NCBI GenBank assembly: GCA_014872875.1
Contig: WKFI01000009.1
Coordinates: forward strand, 1 to 36,154
Length of the DNA: 36,154 bases
Reading direction: 5' to 3'
From: Paracoccaceae bacterium
Lineage (GTDB): Bacteria > Pseudomonadota > Alphaproteobacteria > Rhodobacterales > Rhodobacteraceae
Under the pieces are notes generated by a model. It saw only the letters and a list, made by a program, of their open reading frames with translations. It had not been told where the DNA came from and searched no databases. This document shows, piece after piece, positions 22,896-31,262 of the stretch. Within the stretch, counting starts at the first letter, position 1, and every line of letters begins with the position of its first letter. Position numbers and translations under genes: made by a program.

Positions 22896-23860
22896 TGGAT
22901 TTCCTGACGATCATCCAGGTGCTGGACAGTACCATCCGTTTGGCAACGCCATTGCTGCTGGCCTGTCTGGCCGGGCTCTATTCGGAAAGGGCCGGCATTT
23001 TTGACATTGGGCTGGAAGGCAAGATGCTGGCGGCGGCATTTTTCTCGGCTGCTGTTGCCGCTGTAAGCGGGTCTGTCTGGCTGGGCCTGCTGGCCGGTAT
23101 AGCGGCGTCGCTGGCCCTGTCAGGACTGCATGGGCTGGCCTCGATCACTTTCCGGGGCAATCAGCTGATTTCCGGTGTTGCCATCAACTTTCTAGCGGCG
23201 GGCATGACGGTTCTGATCGCGCAGGATTGGTTCAAACAGGGCGGGCGCACCCCATCACTGTTTGATGGCGGGCGCTTCACTCCGGTGGACTTTCCGTTTG
23301 CCGAAAGCCTGGCAGGTGTTCCAATCCTCGGCCCGATCTATTCCGAGCTGCTTTCGGGGCACTCCATCCTGGTGTACGTGGCCTTCCTGGCCGTACCGGC
23401 AACGTGGTGGATTCTGTTTCGCACACGGTTCGGCCTTCGCCTGCGTGCGGTCGGTGAGAACCCCGCGGCGGTGGACACGGCCGGTGTGTCGGTTGTGGGC
23501 CTGCGTTACGCCGCTGTGGCGATCTGTGGGCTACTATGCGGCATCGCGGGTGCGTATCTTGCGACGGCCCTGCAGGCTGGTTTCGTCAAGGACATGACCG
23601 CGGGCCGCGGTTTCATCGCCCTAGCCGCGCTGATCTTTGCCAAATGGCGCCCGTGGCACGCCATGTGGGCCTGCCTACTGTTCGGATTGCTGCAGGCCAT
23701 TGCCCTGCGCTTTCAGAACATCGAACTGGGTGGTTTCACCATTCCGGTACAGGCAATGGACGCTTTGCCATATATCCTGACTGTCGTTATCTTGGCCGGT
23801 TTTGTCGGCAAGGCCATCCCACCGCGCGCCGGTGGCGAGCCTTATGTGAAGGAACGATAA
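22895..23860 (+). CDS. ABC importer permease 2 (BPD_transp_2 family)
   Basis: A ~321-residue permease with SERAGIFDIGLEGKMLAAAF and TAGRGFIALAALIFAKWRPW, matching the second permease of BMP-linked importers. ATG at 22895 overlaps the previous stop; the GTG one codon earlier is equally possible. AAGGGG lies upstream. Together the four proteins form one complete uptake system. Confidence 0.92.
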   Translation: MDFLTIIQVLDSTIRLATPLLLACLAGLYSERAGIFDIGLEGKMLAAAFFSAAVAAVSGSVWLGLLAGIAASLALSGLHGLASITFRGNQLISGVAINFLAAGMTVLIAQDWFKQGGRTPSLFDGGRFTPVDFPFAESLAGVPILGPIYSELLSGHSILVYVAFLAVPATWWILFRTRFGLRLRAVGENPAAVDTAGVSVVGLRYAAVAICGLLCGIAGAYLATALQAGFVKDMTAGRGFIALAALIFAKWRPWHAMWACLLFGLLQAIALRFQNIELGGFTIPVQAMDALPYILTVVILAGFVGKAIPPRAGGEPYVKER

Positions 23861-23872
23861 GTCCAGTTCAGA

Positions 23873-23902
23873 GCCGCGCAGCAGTCCTGATTGCTGCGCG
23901 GC
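23873..23902 (+). terminator. Hairpin ending the importer operon
   Basis: The arms GCCGCGCAGCA (23873-23883) and TGCTGCGCGGC (23892-23902) are perfectly complementary around an 8-nt loop, 12 bp after the stop. No T tract follows. Confidence 0.6.
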
Positions 23903-23948
23903 GGCATAGACAGTTGATTTTGCAGCTGTTCGCGGTCTAACAAGAACC

Positions 23949-24872
23949 ATGCAGATCTACCTTCCCATAGCCGAAGTCTCAGTGAACGCGTTTCTGCTGC
24001 TGGGACTGGGTGGGATCGTCGGCATTTTGTCGGGAATGTTTGGAGTGGGCGGCGGGTTCCTGATGACCCCGCTACTGTTCTTCATCGGCATCCCGCCTGC
24101 CGTCGCCGTTGCCACCGAAGCCAACCAGATTGTCGCCTCTTCGTTTTCCGGGGTGCTCGCGCATTTCAGGCGACGAACGGTGGATATCAAAATGGGCGTA
24201 GTTCTGCAGGTAGGGGGACTGATCGGGGCGGCCCTTGGGGTGGTGATATTCAACTATCTCAAGGCGCTGGGTCAGGTCGATCTGCTTGTCAAACTCTGCT
24301 ATGTGGTCTTCTTGGGCATCGTCGGTAGCCTGATGTTCATCGAAAGCCTGAATGCGATCCGCAAGGCCAAGAAAGCCGGGGGTACAGCCCCTGCCCCGCG
24401 CCGCCAGCGCGGCTGGGTCCACGCGCTGCCGTTCAAGATGCGCTTCCGGACCTCAGGGCTTTATATCTCGGTCATTCCTCCGATCCTGGTGGGAATCTGT
24501 GTTGGTATTCTGGCTGCAATTATGGGGGTCGGCGGCGGCTTCATCATGGTCCCGGCGATGATCTACATCCTGGGCATGCCAACCAAGGTGGTCGTGGGCA
24601 CGTCACTGTTCCAGATCATCCTTGTGACAGGCTTTACCACCATGCTTCACGCCACCACGAACTATACCGTGGATATCGTGCTGGCCGTTCTGCTGCTGGT
24701 CGGCGGTGTGATCGGTGCCCAGATCGGCACCCGGATCGGTGTGTATCTCAAGGCGGAGCAATTGCGGATTCTGCTGGCCCTTATGGTTATGGCCGTCTGT
24801 GGCAAGCTGGCGTTGGACCTGCTGCTAATGCCGTCCGAACTGTTCACGCTTGGCGACAGTGGGGGGCATTGA
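23949..24872 (+). CDS. TauE/SafE-family sulfite/organosulfur exporter permease
   Basis: A 307-residue membrane protein of the TauE/SafE family, which contains two pseudo-symmetric halves. The half signatures GMFGVGGGFLMTPLL (N-terminal) and AIMGVGGGFIMVPAM (C-terminal) are both clear, with a charged linker between (KAKKAGG...RRQR). Upstream ribosome-site match is weak. Family members export sulfite, sulfoacetate or related anions; no sulfonate-catabolic gene lies here, so the substrate is open. The next gene starts 1 bp after its stop. Confidence 0.9.
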   Translation: MQIYLPIAEVSVNAFLLLGLGGIVGILSGMFGVGGGFLMTPLLFFIGIPPAVAVATEANQIVASSFSGVLAHFRRRTVDIKMGVVLQVGGLIGAALGVVIFNYLKALGQVDLLVKLCYVVFLGIVGSLMFIESLNAIRKAKKAGGTAPAPRRQRGWVHALPFKMRFRTSGLYISVIPPILVGICVGILAAIMGVGGGFIMVPAMIYILGMPTKVVVGTSLFQIILVTGFTTMLHATTNYTVDIVLAVLLLVGGVIGAQIGTRIGVYLKAEQLRILLALMVMAVCGKLALDLLLMPSELFTLGDSGGH

Positions 24873-24873
24873 T

Positions 24874-25638
24874 ATGCGCTATCTGTTTGCCTTTCTTATG
24901 TTCCTGGCCTCGCCGCTGTTTGCGTCCGAAGAAGAAGTGGTCCTTGGCCTCAGCCAGGATCGCGTCGCGATCACTGCCAATTTCGACGGGTCGGAAATCC
25001 TGATCTTCGGCGCTGTGAAACGCGAAACGCCGATCCCGACAGGCGACCCGCTGGAGGTTATCGTGGCCGTTTCGGGACCCTCCCACCCGGTCACCGTGCG
25101 TCGGAAGGAAAAGAAACTGGGAATTTGGGTCAACGTGGATTCGGTTCTGGTCGATTCCGCACCCAGTTTCTATGCGGTCGCCACCAGCGCACCCTATGGC
25201 GAAATCATCAGCGACACCGAGGATCTGAGGTATCGCATTTCGATCGAGCGTGCGATCCGGTCAGTTGGGGCCGCTATGCATATCCGCGAGGCGCAGGACT
25301 TTGCCGAAGCCGTTATGCGTATCCGGGAAAACAACGGGCTTTATTCGATCCGGGAAAACACCGTTGCGGTGGATCAGCAAACCCTGTTCCGAACTGCCAT
25401 CAAGATGCCAGCCGACCTGACCGAAGGTGATTATTCGGCCCGGATTTTCCTGACGCGCGGAGGCAATGTCGTATCCAGCTATGAAACGGTGATCGATGTG
25501 CGCAAGGTCGGGCTTGAGCGGTTCCTTTACTCGATGTCCCGCAATCAACCTTTCTGGTATGGCATCATGTCTCTGGCGATAGCCATCGCCGCAGGCTGGG
25601 GCGCCTCAGCCGCCTTCAGACTGCTGCGCAACGGCTGA
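24874..25638 (+). CDS. TIGR02186-family transmembrane protein (TauE/SafE partner)
   Basis: A 254-residue protein: signal peptide (MRYLFAFLMFLASPLFA), a periplasmic domain with VTANF-like strands (VAITANFDGSEILIFGAVKRE), then one C-terminal membrane span (FWYGIMSLAIAIAAGWGASAAF). It matches, from memory, the alphaproteobacterial TIGR02186 family, usually encoded next to TauE/SafE permeases. GGGGGG precedes the ATG at 24874. No enzymatic motif is visible; it is probably an accessory or sensor subunit of the exporter. Confidence 0.85.
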   Translation: MRYLFAFLMFLASPLFASEEEVVLGLSQDRVAITANFDGSEILIFGAVKRETPIPTGDPLEVIVAVSGPSHPVTVRRKEKKLGIWVNVDSVLVDSAPSFYAVATSAPYGEIISDTEDLRYRISIERAIRSVGAAMHIREAQDFAEAVMRIRENNGLYSIRENTVAVDQQTLFRTAIKMPADLTEGDYSARIFLTRGGNVVSSYETVIDVRKVGLERFLYSMSRNQPFWYGIMSLAIAIAAGWGASAAFRLLRNG

Positions 25639-25696
25639 GCCTGAAGCCCGGAAAATTCACGCGCTTTTCGGGGCCGCTGATCCACGTGTTGAATGT

Positions 25697-26431
25697 TCAG
25701 CCGCGGCCGATATAGGGCATCTTGGTCGCCATTACGGTCATGAATTGAACGTTTGCTTCAAGTGGCAGATTGGCCATGTGCAGAACCGACCGAGCGGCAT
25801 CCGCAACCGCCATTGTTTGTTGCGGCTCGGCCTGTGGGTCCGCCTCGGCTGCGCGACGGCCCAGGTTCTCGACCATGGGGGTCCGTGCATTGCCAATATC
25901 GATCTGGCCACAAGCGATGTTAAACGGGCGTCCGTCCAAAGATAGGCTTTTGGTCAACCCGGTAATCGCGCTTTTTGTGGCGGCGTAAGGCGCCGAATGC
26001 GGGCGTGGTACATACGCCGCAATCGAGCCATTGTTGATGATCCGCCCGCCTTGCGGTTGCTGGCGGCGCATCGCTGCAAAAGCGTTTCGAGCCGCCAGAA
26101 ACATCCCATTCAGATTGACATTGACCGAGGCATACCAGTCGTCCAACGCAATCTCGTCAATTGTGCCGCCAGAGGTGAAAATGCCGGCATTGTTGAACAG
26201 CACGTCAAGCTGCCCAAAGCGCTGCGTGAACTTGTCAAACGCACTTTCGACGGCCTTGGGATCGGTTACGTCCGCTGGCAGAACCAGCGCATTGTCCTGT
26301 CCTTCCGCAAGCTCCTCCAGCAGCTCGGCCCGCCGAGCCAGCAAGCCCACAGACCAGCCCTCCGCCAGGAACAGCTCGGCAACGGCCCGGCCAATACCCG
26401 AGCTTGCTCCGGTCACGATGATCGATTTCAT
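25697..26431 (-). CDS. Short-chain dehydrogenase/reductase
   Basis: A 244-residue classical SDR. The cofactor motif is TGASSGIG (residues 7-14), NNAG at 80-83, and the catalytic set Ser136, Tyr149 and Lys153 (YAATK). Substrate not evident. The ATG at 26431 has GGAGG upstream and overlaps the helicase stop as ATGA; a frame running a further 77 codons back is an artefact of overlap with the helicase gene. Last gene downstream of luxI on this strand. Confidence 0.92.
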   Translation of the reverse strand: MKSIIVTGASSGIGRAVAELFLAEGWSVGLLARRAELLEELAEGQDNALVLPADVTDPKAVESAFDKFTQRFGQLDVLFNNAGIFTSGGTIDEIALDDWYASVNVNLNGMFLAARNAFAAMRRQQPQGGRIINNGSIAAYVPRPHSAPYAATKSAITGLTKSLSLDGRPFNIACGQIDIGNARTPMVENLGRRAAEADPQAEPQQTMAVADAARSVLHMANLPLEANVQFMTVMATKMPYIGRG

Positions 26432-27954
26432 TCGCTCTGCGCCTCCAGTTTCAGTTCCGCCGCCGGAGCCGCCCTCAGATCGTCTACAGGTAGCGGTGCA
26501 CTTGGTTTCGACAATCGGTTCCGTACCACCCAAATCAGCCGCCCCTCGGCGCGTGTGATCGCCACATAGGCCAAACGTTTCCACAGCGGCTGACCGGCTT
26601 CGGTCCGCCCCATGCGTGCCGCAGCATAGATATCCGGAGCAAAGACTTGCACTGTGCCCCATTGCGAGCCCTGTGCCTTGTGAATGGTCACCGCGGCGCC
26701 GTGCAGGAAAGTCGCACCCATGCGCGCGGCATAGGGGATAAACGGTTCTTCCTCGTCCGGTTTTTCGATCTTAACGATGGAGGCTGCCGAAACCTGGGGA
26801 TCTTCGGCTCCCATGACATGCAACCGGGAGAACCCGAGCTTGCGCCCCGGCCCCAAATAGATCACCTGCGCCCCTTTGATCAGGCCGCGCGCCTCCAGAT
26901 CCAGCCGTTTCTTTCGGTGTTTCAGAGGAAGTTCAATCCCGTCGCAAATCAAAGGCTCTCCTTCCAGCAGCGCATCCTCGGGCGCGCCGTAGACACTGCG
27001 AAAGGCGTTGATCAACCTAATCCTCGTGACGTTGCGCCAGACCAGAACCGGACTGCGTGCCATCAGATCCACCTCAACCCGCTGCCCCCAGACCACGCGG
27101 TCATCGCGGCGGGCAGTGTCTTCGATCATGTTTTCGAAGTCCTGAAAGCCCAGTTGCGGGTCGGCCAGCGCGTGCGCCAGATCCAGGATCGGGTTATCGG
27201 CGTCCTGCCGGTGGACCCTGCTGAGTTCCAGTTTCCGAGGCGTTGGCAAGGCGTCGAACACCATCGACCCGGATTGATTGACAGGGGCAAGCTGAGCCGG
27301 ATCCCCAAACAAAAGCAGAGTCGGGAAGATCTCTTTCAGATCCTCGAACTGACGGTCATCCAGCATCGAGGCTTCATCGACAAAGCCGATATCCAGCGGC
27401 TCGTCGCGTCGTTTCCACCCGGTTATGAAATCCGAGCCGCGCAGCCCGGCAGCCGCCAAAGCCCCGGGGATGGACTTGTTCTTTTCATAAAAGGCGGCAG
27501 CGCGTTGCAGTGCCTCATCCGTCAGCCCTTCGATTTCGGGCTTTTCGCCATTGCCAGCCAACCATTCGGCAATGCGTTCATATTCAGGGTCATAAACCGG
27601 CGTATATAGGATCCGATGAATGGTGGTCGCCGGAACTCCGCGCAGGCGCAACACGCTTGCCGCCTTGTTGGTCGGCGCCAGAATGGCCAAGGTCCGGCGT
27701 TCGCCCTTCTTGCGGCTTTCGTAGTCGCCTGAAACAACATCAACTCCTGCCTCGGCTAAAGCCTTGTAGAGCTCCGCCAGCAAAAGTGTCTTGCCAGATC
27801 CCGCCTTGCCGATCAGCGCCATGACCCCGGTTTCACCTCTGGGTGGCTGCAAAAGCACATCGTCCAGATCAACACCTGCCTGGCGCAGCATGTCCGTCAC
27901 CGCATCAAATGCAGTAGCCTGGTCGTCAGAGAATTGGATAGATCGCGCGGTCAT
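26428..27954 (-). CDS. RecD-like superfamily 1 DNA helicase
   Basis: A 508-residue SF1 helicase resembling RecD/Dda proteins with an AAA_30 core and UvrD_C_2 end. Walker A is GKAGSGKT (49-56), motif Ia LAPTNKAASVLR, Walker B IGFVDEASMLD, motif III LLLFGDPAQLAPV, motif V VTIHKAQGSQW and motif VI AYVAITRAEGRLIWV. All catalytic motifs are intact, so it should be an active 5'-3' helicase. No recB or recC is nearby; a stand-alone repair role is likely. It starts 61 bp after the luxI stop with no obvious terminator between. Confidence 0.9.
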   Translation of the reverse strand: MTARSIQFSDDQATAFDAVTDMLRQAGVDLDDVLLQPPRGETGVMALIGKAGSGKTLLLAELYKALAEAGVDVVSGDYESRKKGERRTLAILAPTNKAASVLRLRGVPATTIHRILYTPVYDPEYERIAEWLAGNGEKPEIEGLTDEALQRAAAFYEKNKSIPGALAAAGLRGSDFITGWKRRDEPLDIGFVDEASMLDDRQFEDLKEIFPTLLLFGDPAQLAPVNQSGSMVFDALPTPRKLELSRVHRQDADNPILDLAHALADPQLGFQDFENMIEDTARRDDRVVWGQRVEVDLMARSPVLVWRNVTRIRLINAFRSVYGAPEDALLEGEPLICDGIELPLKHRKKRLDLEARGLIKGAQVIYLGPGRKLGFSRLHVMGAEDPQVSAASIVKIEKPDEEEPFIPYAARMGATFLHGAAVTIHKAQGSQWGTVQVFAPDIYAAARMGRTEAGQPLWKRLAYVAITRAEGRLIWVVRNRLSKPSAPLPVDDLRAAPAAELKLEAQSE

Positions 27955-28015
27955 GCCGCGACCCTACAGGTGCGGTGGGAGAGGTGCCAGAGCACATCCC
28001 CCTTACCGGAAAAAA

Positions 28016-28654
28016 TCAGGCCGTCAGTGCCAGCTCTTCGGTCGCAGGAGCGCCGAAATCCCGATCAAACCACATCTGCGACAGCTCGGGTGAGATGCCA
28101 CATCGTTTCGCCACAACCTCGTAGCTTTCCGGGGTGAACTCCCAAAGACCGACGCTGATCTGTTCCCGTCCTTCCCCTTCGGAGCCCAGAACCTCGGGCG
28201 ATGAGCCGATGGCGCGGTAGATCCGAACCATACGCTTGTCAAAAACACCTGCGAAATGGCGGATGCCGAAGCCGCGCATGATTTCCCCGCCACCCAGCAT
28301 GAGAGCACCGGCCACGTTGCTGCCAGCGTCACGAGACAGGCAGAACCGGGTGCATTCCCAGATCAACGGACTGCAGATCGGAGAGCCGCCCGTCAGATGC
28401 CCGAAGATCTCGTTGATCATGACCCGGCCAGTCGTCGGCAGGAACCGCATGGAACCACCATGTCGGCCGTCCGGCATCTCCCAAATCACATAGAGCGGGT
28501 TCAGCGCATCGTATTGATCGCGCTCTTCCCCATTTTCATCGACGGATACGTCCCAGCCGAGGCGGGTCTTGAATTGATCCGCCCTGTCCTGAAACATGGT
28601 GCGCGCAAGTTTCGGAAACTTTTGAAGGTCGTTTGCGTAGATATAGCGCAGCAT
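28016..28654 (-). CDS. luxI: Acyl-homoserine-lactone synthase (LuxI family)
   Basis: A 212-residue LuxI enzyme that makes N-acyl-homoserine lactone from S-adenosylmethionine and acyl-ACP. The invariant residues are present: Arg24, Phe28, Trp34, Asp46, Asp49, Arg70, Glu100 and Arg103. The start has AAGGGG upstream. The cognate luxR lies 95 bp upstream on the same strand. Acyl chain length cannot be read from sequence here. Confidence 0.95.
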   Translation of the reverse strand: MLRYIYANDLQKFPKLARTMFQDRADQFKTRLGWDVSVDENGEERDQYDALNPLYVIWEMPDGRHGGSMRFLPTTGRVMINEIFGHLTGGSPICSPLIWECTRFCLSRDAGSNVAGALMLGGGEIMRGFGIRHFAGVFDKRMVRIYRAIGSSPEVLGSEGEGREQISVGLWEFTPESYEVVAKRCGISPELSQMWFDRDFGAPATEELALTA

Positions 28655-28721
28655 GAGCTTGTCCCCTTGTCATCCAACGTGGGAACAAACATGGAACAGA
28701 AATGATTAACATCCGGTCATG

Positions 28722-28733
28722 AGCGCGCGCGCT
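28722..28733. promoter_or_regulatory. Candidate lux box upstream of luxI
   Basis: AGCGCGCGCGCT is a perfect 12-bp palindrome in the 95-bp luxR-luxI spacer, centred 73 bp before the luxI start. A lux box typically sits about 42 bp before the transcription start, which would leave a ~30-nt leader. The sequence does not resemble the Vibrio consensus, so this is only positional evidence. Confidence 0.35.
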
Positions 28734-28749
28734 AGCTTAAACCCCAAGT

Positions 28750-29469
28750 TTACACCACGATCAGCCCCCGGCTCATGGCGCGTGCAATAGCGTGGGTGGT
28801 GTTCATGGCACCAAGTTTGAATCGCGCGCTTTCAATGTACACGCGCAAGGTGTGTTCCGAGATCGACAAGGTTTCCGCCACCTGGGCACGATTGTACCCC
28901 ATTGCCAGCAGGGTCATCGCGTCGACCTCGCGCGGGGACAGTGCGCGAGATTGCTCAGGCTGGCGATTGGGTTCGAATTCCAAGGCCTTTCGATTAAAGT
29001 AATGGGCAATCAGGATAAGGTCGCGACTGTTCTTTTCCGTGAACTTGGCCCAGGTTTCGTCGTCACAGCTGTGATTTGCGGTAAAAAGCGCGAACTGGCC
29101 GTTAGGTCCTCTGATCGGTATCGAATAGCCCTGATTGCCAAGACCATGTTGCAATGCATCGGCCAAGAAGGTGCGCGCGTGTTTTGACGACCAATCGAGC
29201 CTTTTCCAGTCAACCGGGTGAAACCGTTGGAAACAGCCGGTTATGACCGGATCGATCCGCAGATAGTTCTGGTCCAGGTATCGCTGCACCCATTCGTCGT
29301 TATAGGTTCCACACCCGTATTGATCGCCCGCACTGTCTACCCAGTGATAAACAATGTGATCGACCGCGAAGGCATCCCGGACGCGTTCGCTGACCTCCTG
29401 AAGCCCTTCAAGCGCTTCGGTGGCTTCCAAATCCTCCACAATTCGATCCAAGCTGTGTTTGTTCGCCAT
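28750..29469 (-). CDS. luxR: LuxR-family quorum-sensing transcriptional regulator
   Basis: A 239-residue LuxR protein: N-terminal autoinducer-binding domain with Trp60, Tyr64, Asp73 and Pro74 (DEWVQRYLDQNYLRIDPV) and Trp88, then a C-terminal helix-turn-helix (LSPREVDAMTLLAMGYNRAQ onward, ending HAIARAMSRGLI). These ligand residues support AHL binding. AGGA precedes the ATG. Its first 62 bp overlap the end of a small upstream ORF, suggesting coupled translation. Confidence 0.93.
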   Translation of the reverse strand: MANKHSLDRIVEDLEATEALEGLQEVSERVRDAFAVDHIVYHWVDSAGDQYGCGTYNDEWVQRYLDQNYLRIDPVITGCFQRFHPVDWKRLDWSSKHARTFLADALQHGLGNQGYSIPIRGPNGQFALFTANHSCDDETWAKFTEKNSRDLILIAHYFNRKALEFEPNRQPEQSRALSPREVDAMTLLAMGYNRAQVAETLSISEHTLRVYIESARFKLGAMNTTHAIARAMSRGLIVV

Positions 29470-29626
29470 AGTCCTGCGTGACGGCTCCGTTCTTGCTGGA
29501 CGCGATTTCGGCGGCCGCGATCAGCAGGGTGTCATCCAGCTGTTCGGCCAAGACCCCCAACCCGTTTGCGGACGCAAAGGATTTCAGGTCAACGAGGACG
29601 TCCAGGATCCAATCATTATTCGCCAT
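29408..29626 (-). CDS. Small hypothetical protein overlapping the luxR start
   Basis: A 72-residue frame with ATG at 29626 and GGAG upstream. It reads MANNDWILDVLVDLKSFA and LAEQLDDTLLIAAAEIASS, a likely helical pair, then a less ordered tail (YGEQTQLGSNCGGFGSHRSA) that overlaps luxR by 62 bp in another frame. The well-formed first ~50 residues look like a real small protein; the tail may be a frame extension. Function unknown. Its location suggests a role in luxR expression or LuxR activity, or a simple leader. Confidence 0.55.
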   Translation of the reverse strand: MANNDWILDVLVDLKSFASANGLGVLAEQLDDTLLIAAAEIASSKNGAVTQDYGEQTQLGSNCGGFGSHRSA

Positions 29627-29644
29627 AAGAGTCACTCCGCAGTG

Positions 29645-29661
29645 GTTAACGAAAGGTTAAC
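29645..29661. promoter_or_regulatory. Paired GTTAAC sites before the small ORF
   Basis: Two GTTAAC palindromes (29645-29650 and 29656-29661) are 11 bp apart, one helical turn, as part of a GGTTAAC direct repeat. They lie between the candidate -10 and the start codon, a position suited to repression. Confidence 0.35.
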
Positions 29662-29664
29662 ACA

Positions 29665-29692
29665 ACTATAGCACGAGCAGCGAATGTCAGAA
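29665..29692 (-). promoter_or_regulatory. Candidate sigma70 promoter for the small ORF-luxR unit
   Basis: On the minus strand, TTCTGA (29687-29692) as -35 and TATAGT (29665-29670) as -10 are separated by 16 bp, about 40 bp before the start at 29626. Judged by eye. Confidence 0.35.
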
Positions 29693-29776
29693 AATTCGCC
29701 GCTTTCTACTCCCCCAAAATAGTGAGAGCGGGATTCTTAAACCCCTGAAATCCAAAAATTCGGTTAAGAACGTGAA

Positions 29777-29810
29777 ATGCCCGCGAATCACACAGGTGAT
29801 TCGCGGGCAT
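29777..29810 (-). terminator. Rho-independent terminator of ccr
   Basis: Perfect 15-bp arms (29777-29791 and 29796-29810, beginning ATGCCCGCG) flank a 4-nt loop. Read on the minus strand it is followed by TTTCACGTTCTT. It lies 31 bp past the ccr stop and separates ccr from the luxR promoter region. Confidence 0.8.
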
Positions 29811-29841
29811 CAGTTTGAAGGATCCAAGCAGGTCTCTTGGA

Positions 29842-31128
29842 TTAATTTCCGGCGTCCAGTACTTCACCCAGAGTCCGCAGGCCGGTCTTTGGCGACTGGA
29901 CCAGAACCGACATGTTACCGGGCAGGTGTTCGTTGCGAAGCATCTTCATGTGGGCCTCGGGCAGATCGTCCCAATTGAAGACTTCGGACATGCACGGATC
30001 CAAGCGGCGTTCCACCATCAGCTGGTTGGCTGCCGAAGCTTGCTTGAGATGTGCAAAGTGCGAGCCCTGCAGGCGCTTCTGGTGCATCCACATATAGCGT
30101 ACATCGAAGGTACAGTTGAAACCGGTGGTTCCGGCGCAGATCACGACCATGCCGCCTTTTTTGCAGACCAGCGACGACACCGGGAAGGTGGTTTCGCCCG
30201 GGTGTTCGAAGACCATGTCCACGTTCACACCCTTGCCGGTGATCTCCCAGATCGCCTTACCGAACTTGCGGGCCTCTTTCAGCCAGGCAGCGTATTCAGG
30301 CGTGTTGACTGTGGGCAGCTGACCCCAGCAGTTGAAGTCTTTGCGGTTGATGACGCCCTTGGCGCCCAGCCCCATGACAAAGTCGCGCTTGCTTTCATCC
30401 GAGATCACGCCGATCGCGTTTGCACCCGCGGTGTTAATCAGCTGGATCGCATAGGAACCCAGACCACCCGACGCGCCCCAGACCAGAACGTTCTGACCCG
30501 GCTTCAAATCATGCGGCTCATGTCCGAACAGCATCCGATAGGCGGTCGCCAGTGTCAGAGTATAACAAGCGGCCTCTTCCCATGTCAGATGCTTGGGACG
30601 CGGCATCAGCTGCTGTGCCTGTACATTGGTGAACTGGGCAAAGGACCCGTCCGGGGTCTCATAGCCCCAGATCCGCTGGCTGTCCGAGAACATCGGGTCG
30701 CCGCCATTACAGTGCTCGTCGTCACCATCATCCTGGTTGCAGTGGATGACCACTTCGTCACCGACCTTCCAGCGGGTCACTTTGGATCCAACAGCCCAAA
30801 CGATGCCCGACGCGTCGGAACCTGCAATGTGGAAGGGCTGACCGTGACCGTCAAACGGCGAAATAGGCTTGCCCAGCGACGCCCAGACGCCGTTGTAGTT
30901 CACGCCAGCTGCCATCACCAGGACCAGCACTTCATGACTGTCCAGTTCAGGAACATCCACGACCTCTTGCAGCATCGCAGTGTTCGGCTCGCCGTGGCGT
31001 TCCTTGCGGATAGCCCAGGCGTACATTTTCTTCGGCACAAATCCCATCGGAGGGATTTCGCCCATTTCATAGAGGTCCTTCTCGGGCGCCTCGTACGACA
31101 AGACATCGGTGGTGGTGTCCAAAGCCAT
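29842..31128 (-). CDS. ccr: Crotonyl-CoA carboxylase/reductase
   Basis: A 428-residue Ccr of the medium-chain dehydrogenase family that reductively carboxylates crotonyl-CoA to ethylmalonyl-CoA, the key step of the ethylmalonyl-CoA pathway for acetyl-CoA assimilation. The NADPH site is VLVWGASGGLGSYAIQL; the active-site Asn lies in AGVNYNGVW (Asn77 or Asn79), and the conserved His is in MHQKRLQGSHFAH. The family-specific ETPDGSFAQFT and GMVVICAGTTGFN are intact. A strong AAGGAGG precedes the ATG. It lies downstream of the acyltransferase gene with a 134-bp gap that may contain its own promoter. Confidence 0.95.
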   Translation of the reverse strand: MALDTTTDVLSYEAPEKDLYEMGEIPPMGFVPKKMYAWAIRKERHGEPNTAMLQEVVDVPELDSHEVLVLVMAAGVNYNGVWASLGKPISPFDGHGQPFHIAGSDASGIVWAVGSKVTRWKVGDEVVIHCNQDDGDDEHCNGGDPMFSDSQRIWGYETPDGSFAQFTNVQAQQLMPRPKHLTWEEAACYTLTLATAYRMLFGHEPHDLKPGQNVLVWGASGGLGSYAIQLINTAGANAIGVISDESKRDFVMGLGAKGVINRKDFNCWGQLPTVNTPEYAAWLKEARKFGKAIWEITGKGVNVDMVFEHPGETTFPVSSLVCKKGGMVVICAGTTGFNCTFDVRYMWMHQKRLQGSHFAHLKQASAANQLMVERRLDPCMSEVFNWDDLPEAHMKMLRNEHLPGNMSVLVQSPKTGLRTLGEVLDAGN

Positions 31129-31262
31129 GATGGCCTCCTTATGTTCAATCGAATGCCGCGATGCAGAATCGCAGTGCTAAGACCGGAATAGAAATGGCCG
31201 CGCAATAATGCAACCACAATTCCGCCAATTTTGTAATTTTATGACCTTGCGAGTGCAGAAAG

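Noticed and set aside
29815-31191. 458-codon plus-strand frame opposite ccr
   Set aside because: Ccr on the minus strand is unmistakable; the opposite frame is His/Arg-rich shadow and runs through the ccr promoter.
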